From assembly GCA_035048495.1 (NCBI GenBank), contig CM068553.1, positions 12,102,020-12,166,019 on the forward strand: 64,000 nucleotides of DNA. Reading direction: 5' to 3'. The stretch comes from Euptelea pleiosperma. Its lineage: Eukaryota; Streptophyta; Magnoliopsida; Ranunculales; Eupteleaceae. A program made the translations under genes and the position numbers. Under the pieces are notes generated by a model. That model was not told the DNA's origin. It searched no databases and saw only the letters and a program-made list of their open reading frames with translations. Below are positions 55,938-64,000 of this stretch, in pieces (position 1 is the stretch's first letter; every line of letters starts with the position of its first letter).

Positions 55938-56578
55938 ACTTTTAACGGAAAATTTCTAAAAAGAAAATAAATTTTAATCTATTTACAAAAAAAAAAAAAA
56001 ATTTGATATTCCCAAAAAAAGTAACTAAACGCCCTTTAAAAGGGCGTTTACCCATAGAGGAGGAAAACTTTTGTCCCGATACAAGCCACATGGCACACTC
56101 TTATCGAACGATGACCGTATGGATGTTTGGCAAATCACTAGGTGGACCTACACACCAAAAAAGAAACATGATTAGTGGTTTATAAGTGTTGGATTGAAGT
56201 TATTTTCATGGGTTGATTTTAATCGTACGAATTTGAGCATTATTTGAGTGCAAAGATCCAAAGGTTGTAAATTACTAATCATGCTGATTTTTGGACTGTA
56301 GGTCCATCAAGGGACTGATTAAACATCCATACGGTCAGCATCCACTAAGAGTGTGCCACGTGACTTGTATTGGGACAAAAGTTTTACTCCTCTATGGGAA
56401 ACGCCCTATTAAAGGGCGTTTGTCAGCCTTCTCAGCTTTTTGCAACTTTTGTCAGGAGATTTATTTCTGTCAGGGAGAAAGGCGTTTAATTACTTTTTTT
56501 GGGATTGTCAGAATTTTATTTTTGTTTTTGTAAATAGATTAAAGTTTTTTTTCTTTTTAGAAAATTTCCGTACTTTTA
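55938..56578. mobile_element. Large nested palindrome around a G-box MITE
   Basis: Outer arms (about 55938-56030 and 56484-56578) share TTTCTAAAAAGAAAA, TTTTAATCTATTTAC and CCCAAAAAAAGTAA in inverted order. Inner arms start at AAACGCCCTTTAAAAGGGCG (56027), itself a palindrome, and match GGGAAACGCCCTATTAAAGG (56398-56421). Inside is a G-box MITE (GAGGAAAACTTTTGTCCC ends; CACGTG on the right, CACATG on the left). About 60 bases of extra sequence interrupt the right arm. This looks like a foldback element carrying another foldback, or one with extended terminal repeats. Confidence 0.65.
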
Positions 56579-56812
56579 ATTTCATTATTTTTTTATAAAA
56601 TTTCCGATTTGTTTTCTAAACAAGTTGTAGACAACAAAGGACTCTTTTCAAAACAATGAAGTGTCATTTCAAAAATGTGCATTAATATTTAAAATATTTT
56701 ATTTAATAATTTAAACCTTCGTAATTTCAAAAGACTTTTGCATGAAAAGATAATTAATCATTTCGAGTCCATGACTCGAGCGCGGTGTGGTGTGTGCATG
56801 AGTTTTTGATTC
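56545..56812. repeat. Direct repeat, copy 1 (partner 57790-58070)
   Basis: ACAAGTTGTAGACAACAAA, CAATGAAGTGTC, TTTCAAAAGACTTTTGCAT and CTCGAGCGCGGTGTGGTGTG occur in this order in both copies, about 1.25 kb apart. Its end joins the duplicated block B. It is not coding. Confidence 0.75.
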
Positions 56813-56835
56813 TGCAGCTCACATACATTAAGAGG

Positions 56836-59160
56836 AAAAAAAATTGTTCTCTTACCAAGAAATTAGTATTTTATTTTCCCGAAAAAAACTACCTTGCTTT
56901 TCTGAGAATATCCCATGTTTTCATAAAATACTAATTTTTTTAAAAAACACTGCCAAAAAAAAAACCTGAAGTGGGGCACAAAAATATAGGCCTAGAGAGA
57001 AAAAAATTCAGACCAATTGTTTTCAAAAAGTTTGAAAAAAATAACGAATTTTAATGTATTTATAAAAAAAAGTAACAAGTTTTGAAAAATTATAAAAGGA
57101 TAAACAAATGCCCTTAGAGACTAATTTTTTTTTCGAAATATTAAAAAAAAAAAAACGAATTTTAATGTACTTACAAAAAAAGTAATGTGCCACATGGTTC
57201 TTTTTTAGAAGACACTGATGTTATTGATGTTCGGTGAATCCCTTGGTGGACTTACAAACCAAAAATCAACCTGATTAGTGATTTATAAGCATTGGATTGC
57301 AGTCATTTGCAAGGGTTGATTTTAACTATAGAAATTTGACCATTATTAGGGTATAAGGATCTAAAGGTTTGAAATCACAAATCATGTTGATTTTTGGTTT
57401 GTACGCAACTCGAGGTATAATTTTGGCCAAAGAGATGATGGACCATATTTGTGCCACGTGTCACTCTTAGAGACCACTGACGATATGGATGTTTGTCCCA
57501 TCCATAGGCACATACGTACCAAAATTCATCTTGATTAGTAATTTATATTAGTTGGATTGGAGTATTTTTCATGGTTTACTTCTAACCATAGAAAACGACG
57601 AACCAGGTGGTTAGACAAGGGCAAAATGGCATTGGCCATTTTCTAAAAAATAACGTCATTTGAAAGGGCGTTTGCAGCTTGTGGACGCCCTTATAAATGG
57701 CACTAGCCAGAGAAGGGCAAAATGGGCATCTAAAAATATTTATTCAGTCGGTGGGTTGACACACTTTGGAAGGGCATTTGGTTTTATAAATACTTTTAAT
57801 TTCATTATTTTTTTTTAAAAAATTCCGCCGATTTGTTTTCTAGACAAGTTGTAGACAACAAATGAGTCTTTTCGAAACAATGAAGTGTCGTTTCAAAAAT
57901 GTTTGTTAACATTTAAAAATATTTTATTTAATAACTTAAACCATCGTAATTTCAAAAGACTTTTGCATAAAAAGATAATAATCATTTCGAGCCCACAGTC
58001 CAGGACTCGAGCGCGGTGTGGTGTGTACATGAATTTTTGATTCTGCAGCTCACATATATAAGCTCAAAAACTTTTAGACACCCATGCAAAATGGGACTAA
58101 AGATTCAACAATAATACAAACACTAACTAAAAGTAACTATTAAGTTTCCCTCCAAATTTTCATTTAAATATTATTTAAAAGTGAATTGAAAGAGGCAAAA
58201 TTTCAAAAAGTGACCAAATTTCAGAAAGCAACAAACTATAAGATCTAAATTTCAATACCTTAGACCCCCCAAAAAATACTTTTTCAAAAGATAAACTTTA
58301 TAAATAGCTCTACAAACAGCTATAAACAGAACTGTTGAACCAGGGTGTGTAGCTGGTGCTACTACATCATTTAGGGTTAGACGATCGTTATCATTGTTTT
58401 ACCAGACACTAGCATTTTTAACGGTAAATAACAACAACAATGTAGGGCTACTACTATTATTTTACGGTTATAACGGCAGTTACAACTATTTTACAAAAGT
58501 ATGGAGTTTAATAAAACAAAAAAATATTTTAATTTGGTAGTTTAATGAGGCCATACTTTTAATGTGCAAAGATTATAGGACACTACTACAATCAGAGTAT
58601 TCAATGTTTGGGAACACATTTTCTTGCCTCCAACTAAACCGACTGGATGATTGATATCCATATTGGGGAGTGGGTGGGTACACTTCTTGAATGATGCTAT
58701 GCATAAGAGGGAGCAGCATAAGTGCAAAACATAACTCCCCCACATTCAAACTCTCATAACCACGGTTTGAAAGGGGTCACCCAAAACCTGGGTTGGGGCA
58801 TGCTGCTCACACGGTGCTCATCTTCACAGGTTTGTTCAGCACGCTGATGTCCATCATCAATGATGATTAAGGACTACAACATGAGCTACGTGGCATATTC
58901 TTAGAGATCACTGACCGTATGGATGTTGAGCCCATCGCAGGGTGGACCTACATACCAAATATCGACCTGATTAGTAATTTCAAATCATTGGATCTTTGTA
59001 CCCCAAATAATGCTCAAATTCTATGGATCAAATCAACCTAGGAAAACGACTCTAATCCAATAATTAGAAATCACTAATCCGGATAATTTTTGGTCTGTAG
59101 GTCCACGTTCTGCCAAGCATCCATACAGTCAGTGGTCTCTAAGAGTGTGCCACAGGACTC
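56836..59160. repeat. Duplicated block, copy B
   Basis: This is the partner of 49940-52920. At the site of the Helitron array in copy A, copy B reads directly from AAAAAATATTTTAATTT into GGTAGTTTAATGAG (about 58525-58550), an apparently array-free site. It contains degraded G-box MITE halves at 57180-57430 and 57455-57600, and the 57790-58070 direct repeat, which copy A lacks. Confidence 0.75.
58855..59160. mobile_element. G-box MITE-family copy in duplicated block B
   Basis: ACCGTATGGATGTTGAGCCC is followed by the core and by AAGCATCCATACAGTCAGTG. It is the counterpart of the copy at 52600-52910. A short deletion affects the right half (AGGTCCACGTTCTGCC). Confidence 0.6.
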
Positions 59161-59164
59161 ATAC

Positions 59165-59520
59165 CACCCGCCCCGAGTACCGATATAACAGAGTGGGGCA
59201 TTACGGTTTTTTCTGTTATAGTGGATTGTGCAACACCGGACCAAAAAGGAGAAGAAATGGGAAAGAAAATGGATCTAGAATTTTAAAAAGAAATGAAAAA
59301 TAACAGAAATAACGGACATTTTTTAACGTAGATTTTCATGAAGAAGTCATTATTTTTGTTACAATGGCTGCTATTGTCAAGAAAATGGCCATTATAACAA
59401 AAATAACAGGCGTTATTTTCTGAATGTTGAAACGGTATGTAACATAATGGGAGAAGTCCGTCTCCATTATAACAGTCATTATTTTCGTTATAACGACAGT
59501 ATTTTAAAACATGCTCATAA
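59165..59520. mobile_element. TAACGG-rich family element
   Basis: ACCGATATAACAGAGTGGGG near the left and ATTATAACAGTCATTATTTT then GTTATAACGACAG near the right follow the family pattern, ending TATTTTAAAACATG. It directly follows duplicated block B. The target duplication is not clear. Confidence 0.5.
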
Positions 59521-59682
59521 CAACTCTTGCACAAACGATGAGATTAGAGGCCCAAAAAAGGAAAAGATAATTAAACATTAGGAACACAAAGTCTTAGCTC
59601 ATCAAGAGCCCCTCTTCACAGCCAGGATGACTAGGGAATTAAGATTGGAAAACAGCAGACAACAATGAGAAAAGCAGCATCC

Positions 59683-62600
59683 TCACACGCAGACCTCGAA
59701 GGTGTTGCCTCCGTTCCTTTCCTCTTGATCGAGCATGTGGACGACCTCAGCCACACCTGCTGCAATTTCATTCTGGATGCTGCCTTCGGGCAGATCAAAC
59801 TTCCTCCTCTTCATTGAACCCAACTTTCCAGAAGGCTGGGGATCAACCACATCAAGCATTGCCTCCAGCTCATCCACCATCGACTTCCTTGCCAGTCGAA
59901 CCATTAGATCAGCTCCCTAATACACAGATAAAAAACAAAGAAGCAAGGATTAAAGCCAATTGGAAGAAATAAATTCATGGATAATCATAGCTATTTTGTG
60001 ACTTTCAGGTTTTTTTTTCCTGCTTCCTATAATTGACTTTGCCTGCATTTCGCATTGTGAAAAATAATTCAATTTGTTTTGGTTTTTTGACTTATTTTTC
60101 TGGTGTGATAAGTGACTTGAAATAGGTCAAAATAGCCGTTTTCGCGAGTTAAGAAGCCGCAGTTTTGAAAATGCTTTAGGCTTTTGACTTGTGGCCCAAA
60201 ACTTTTACTTATATTAAAATTCACATAATACCTAAAATACACCTCTTCATTAAAGACAAATAGTAAATGATCACTATACCTCTGAAAAAGTTTTAAAATG
60301 CCATAAATAACTTTTTTGTCCTTAATAATTGACTTTAATGACAAAATTCTTCGGTCATACCCAAACCCAATATCTATAGAAGTCTGACCTGAATGCAATA
60401 AGCTATTGAAAACCTATAATCCCAGGCATAATCACAAAAATCTCCGAATATTTCAATTCACAAATTAATCGCCGAATTTGCTGATTAATTGGCTAATACC
60501 CATTTTTTTCTCTTCTGATTTCAATTTTGTCAATTTTTGAATTTTAATTATGAATGATGAATCATGCTTATGAGTTGACTTATTATTATGGAATTATAGA
60601 CGTGCTTTTCATCGTATAAATGTGTTTTGTTAAAAACAACATTTCTAACTTGAAATATGCCATGACATGTTTTTTATAATTGTCGACTTTTCATGATTTT
60701 TATCAAATTTATCCAAATTTTCCCGACTTGAACCCTTACCGATTTATTGCCGAATCCCGACTTTGTGACTACGAGCCCAAGTAGGTAAACTGTGCATTGG
60801 CATTCTAAATAACGTAAAGGGTTTGAGTGTTACCATTTTAACGGTTTTTTTTTTTAATCAAGATCTGTAGATTTGAACCAAATCATTTGGTTTTCATCTG
60901 CAAAAAGTTACAAGTCCAGGCAGGATCAATGTTGGGTTGCCCTGATCTAGTATTCCTCGACAGGGTCTCAATCCCTATTAAACAACCATTTACCCCAAAA
61001 GATCAACCTTCTAGGGAAAGGCGAAACAATTATGTATTCCAACGAGTCGTGGGGCCAACATAACATGTGCGCGGGAACACATCCTCTGCTAACACGCCCC
61101 CTCAATGGGAATACACTTCGCCGGAGACATGAACCCTTGACCTCTTAGGCTTAAGGCTTTGATTTGACATGGTAGGGAAAGGTGATACAACTATGTATAC
61201 CACCGAGACATCGGGCCTACACATCACGTGCGCGGGAAAACACCATCCGCTAACACGCCCCTTCAGCGGGAATATACTCCACTGGAGACTTGAACCCTCG
61301 ACATCTCAGGCGGAGGGTGTGTTCTCGTGCACGTGTTCTCTGGCCCGACGACCCGTTGATATACATAGTTGTTTCGCCTTTCTCTAACAAGTCGATCTAT
61401 TGGGTAAAGAGGGTAAAACCACGTTCCCCAGAAAGTGTGATGCGTGAGAAGTCTTGTGTTCAAACCTTTCTACAAGGTCGATCTTTTGGGGTAAATGGTT
61501 GTTTAATAATTTCATCTATCGAAACCTTACAAGTATGACTGGGTGGGCCCATGGTTAACGACAAAACTTAGCCCATTGAAAAATAGGGACCCATTGATAG
61601 CCCTACCTAAGAGATCTACTTATGTGGGACCCATCAATAAATTGGTTCCAATCAAACTGCATCTCGGCTAGTGTCGTACCCTCAACACCCAAGTTAAGAG
61701 TTTCAAGTAAGAGGGGCGTTTGGTAAATTAAGTTATCAGATCTAAAAGCTTAAAGTGCTTAAGGTCTGATAGCTTAATGACTTATGTCTGAATTGGATTG
61801 TTATCTTACGGTGGCCACCCACAATTTAAGCCACGGACCGCATAGATGTTAGGCCAATCCCTAGGTGGACCTATAAACCCAAAATCATCCTAATGATTTT
61901 AACCCTAGGAATTCGAGAATTATTTACCATTATTTGGGTATAAAGATCCAAAGATTTGAAAACACTAATCAGGCTGATTTTTGGTTTGTAGGTCCACTTT
62001 TGCCAAAAATCCATACGGTCAACGTCCTCTGATAGTGTACCACGTGGCTCATACTATGGGCGGTCAAGGCTTTCCTGACCGTCGGTGGTCAGGCAAGTTT
62101 TACCCCAGTATTGAGTACTAATCCACTGAACCCCGTATACAAATAATCCATTTCGGGCCTGGTGTCTTTTTCTAAAAAATGTACTTGGCAGCTGTTATAA
62201 ATGGCTTGCACGGAGCACGAGGATCACTATTCTTCGAGTATTTGTAGAGCAAGATAAATCAACGTTGAGAACTATCATACCTCGATAGCATCGACGGTGA
62301 GGAGAAGAACAATGATCTTTTCAGAGAACCTCTGGCGTTCCTCTGCATCGCGGGCTATGCGACGTCGGTACGAGAAGTTGTTGAACAAAGTTCTGATCTC
62401 CTTCAACTTTGCCTTGGCCACAGCCAGCTCTCGGAGCGCTCTCAGAGCCTGAGATCGACGGATCAGATAAGCCCTGAAGGTCATCTGGATCATCAAGGCC
62501 GCATCTTGGGGAGCCAATTCCTTCTTCTTACCCTTGCCATTGTTAAGGGCTGCAGCCCTCCTAGCAAAAGCCTTCTCACAACCAAAACAGAAATTTCGTT

Positions 62601-63459
62601 ATTTAAACATGGGCATTTTAGTCAAACAGCAAGTAGATTAAACTCTAGCACCGTTGATTTGTGGTCAAAGGGACTTTGACCAATCTCTCAACGGGTTAGA
62701 TTCACAAACAGTGTTTATGAAAAAAGTGAGATTTAATCTGAGATTACCGACCTGTTTTAGAACAAGAGCCCCTTGATCATCAACCGTATCTTCGATCTCC
62801 ACCACACGCGTGGCAGACGAACCTGCCTGCCCTTTCTTCTTAGCCAAGCAGGCGCTCTCTTTAGCAGGAACTGTTGACGACTTGAACGTATACGTGTGGG
62901 AGATCGGAGCGTCTTTTCCCTTTCCTTTAATCTCAGCAGTCCATTTATAGTTCTTCTCAACTCCTGCTCCTCCCACCTTGCCATCCTTTTTTATCTCCGT
63001 CGTCCATTTATATTTCCGATCGACACCGTTTTTCTCCGGACTTTTGATCTCGGCCGTCCATGTATACTTCCGATCTTGTTCGTTGATCTTCGCATTCACG
63101 ACCCGATCAAGCCCTACCTCGAGAGCAGAGACTCGGTCGCAGAGGCTTCGTAAGTAGAAATCCGCTCCCGATCGCTCCTGAAACTTCCTATACGAAGACG
63201 AGAAAGGGGTTTTCTCGAACTGGATCAAATCGGTAACAGTGTCGAACACATCGAAGGGAGTCGGAGCAGGAGGGAAGAAACAGTTGGTAGAGATATCAAA
63301 GGGGTTACTGTTAGGGTTTAGGAGATTGAGAGCAAACCCTAGCTCATCTTCTTCTGCAAATGTGGGGAAAATTAGGGATTTGGGTCTGTAAATGGAGGTC
63401 TCTCTGATGAGGAAAGACGGGGAAGGTTCAATGATCTCGATTCTTCTGTACGCACTCAT
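59683..63459 (-). CDS. BAG7: BAG-domain co-chaperone with IQ motif (BAG7-like)
   Basis: BAG domains bind the Hsp70 ATPase domain and promote nucleotide exchange; in Arabidopsis, BAG7 is an ER protein needed in the unfolded-protein and heat responses. Exons: 62752-63459, 62281-62574, 59683-59916, both introns GT-AG and phase 0, giving 411 residues (Arabidopsis BAG7 is somewhat longer). The N-terminus MSAYRRIEIIEPSPSF leads into three Lys-rich repeats of K-Y-x-W-T-x-E-I-K (131-139, 149-157, 170-178). An IQ calmodulin-binding motif lies at 265-276 (IQMTFRAYLIRR). The BAG domain spans about 284-362 and crosses the last intron (VDAIE then GADLMVRLARKSMVDELEAM). Basic runs (KGKGKKK, MKRRK) could be nuclear signals. 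The 2.4-kb second intron holds transposons. A G-box MITE lies upstream. The start is the first ATG of the long frame. Confidence 0.9.
60900..61560. mobile_element. Foldback element in BAG7-like intron 2
   Basis: CAACCATTTACCCCAAAAGATC (60984-61005) has its inverse GATCTTTTGGGGTAAATGGTTG at 61482-61503, and the arms continue inward through a GGCGAAACAA / TTGTTTCGCC pair. The centre holds two direct units (61016-61170, 61171-61310) with GTGCGCGGGAAAACACC-type and CTAACACGCCCC blocks. No transposase is present. It lies wholly in the intron and does not disturb splice sites. Confidence 0.6.
61805..62105. mobile_element. G-box MITE in BAG7-like intron 2
   Basis: The right side is intact (CCATACGGTCAACGTCCTCT, CCACGTGGCTCATACTATGG and GGTCAGGCAAGTTTTACCCC, matching the end of the copy at 34682-35065). 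The left side is shortened: AAGCCACGGACCGCATAGAT appears to be a fusion of the terminal box with the GTATGG block by a small deletion. Confidence 0.65.
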
Positions 63460-63713
63460 CTTTGTTTGATTGATCGAATGGAGAAAGCGATTGCAGAGAC
63501 GAGAGAACAGATTCTAGGGTTTAATTTAACTTTAACAGGATCTCTAATGTAAAGACTAAAGAGGGGATGTGAGAGAAAAGAGAGAAAGGTTTTTTTTTAG
63601 AGAGAGAGGGTAAAAAGCAAAAGCAAATCCGTAAAGAAATGGAGGTCAAAAAGGTCGGATAGGGGTAAAAGTGGAAATTTTGCACTGTAAAACAGCTACG
63701 TACGTGGATTTTG

Positions 63714-63941
63714 GAGAAAGACCTTCGCTCGCAGGCTCCAGCCCAAAATACGAGCCACGTGGCACACTCTTAGTGGATTCTGGCAATCACTAGGTGGACC
63801 TGCAAACCAAAAATAACCTGATCTGTGATTTGGGTAAAAAGATCCAAAGGTTGTAAATCACTAATCAGGCTGATTTTTTATTTGCAGGTCCACCGAGGGA
63901 CTGGCCAAACGTCCATACGGTCAGTGAGCGAAGGTTTAGTC
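63714..63941. mobile_element. G-box MITE upstream of the BAG7-like gene, perfect 9-bp duplication
   Basis: TGGATTTTG flanks both ends exactly (63705-63713 and 63942-63950). The ends are GAGAAAGACCTTCGCTC and, read back, GACTAAACCTTCGCTCAC. It is 228 bp, with part of the left half deleted. A perfect GCCACGTGGC box lies at 63754-63763, about 295 bases upstream of the BAG7-like ATG. In the family this box is part of the terminal repeat, so it came in with the insertion. Confidence 0.85.
63754..63763. promoter_or_regulatory. Palindromic G-box in the BAG7-like upstream region
   Basis: GCCACGTGGC contains the CACGTG core bound by plant bZIP and bHLH factors and overlaps the ABRE consensus. It lies inside the MITE. 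Whether it acts on the gene is inference from distance only. Confidence 0.5.
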
Positions 63942-64000
63942 TGGATTTTGCTTCATCAAGAAGATTTGAAGAAAACGACAAATGAGAAGATAAGGATCGC

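Overview
The window is nuclear DNA of a flowering plant. The evidence is spliced genes with GT-AG introns, a plastid-targeted fatty-acid enzyme, a plant-only PLATZ zinc-finger gene, and dense plant-type transposon relics. The species cannot be named from the sequence.

Four protein-coding genes are supported. (1) 7995-9338 (+) is an intronless GT47 exostosin-type glycosyltransferase of the xyloglucan galactosyltransferase group. (2) 9965-24325 (-) is chloroplast 3-oxoacyl-ACP synthase III (KASIII): eight exons, 404 residues, with the Cys-His-Asn catalytic triad in place. It lies tail-to-tail with gene 1. (3) 46313-47467 (+) is a PLATZ transcription factor with five coding exons and both zinc-binding signatures. 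(4) 59683-63459 (-) is a BAG-family co-chaperone with an IQ motif, most like BAG7; it has three exons and 411 residues. All exon joins were made by hand from splice sites and reading phase, and each gives an uninterrupted protein. The four genes do not form one pathway.

The rest is mostly mobile DNA. 1-7420 holds a LINE relic and a cluster of palindromic MITEs. The KASIII introns carry a LINE relic, a 2.5-kb solo LTR and a 1.1-kb foldback element. 25-34 kb has a SINE, a decayed L1-type LINE split by a small LTR element, and two 5'-truncated retroposons. 33.5-43.6 kb holds further MITEs and a mini-Helitron. 49.3-59.5 kb has two diverged copies of a duplicated block, one carrying a Helitron array that the other lacks, plus an inverted LTR and a large nested palindrome.

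The most distinctive feature is a foldback MITE family with a G-box (CACGTG) near one or both ends. Several copies have direct flanking 9-bp repeats, the size made by Mutator-type transposases. One copy sits about 255 bp upstream of the BAG7-like start codon. I saw no rRNA gene, intact tRNA gene, CRISPR array, virus or toxin gene.
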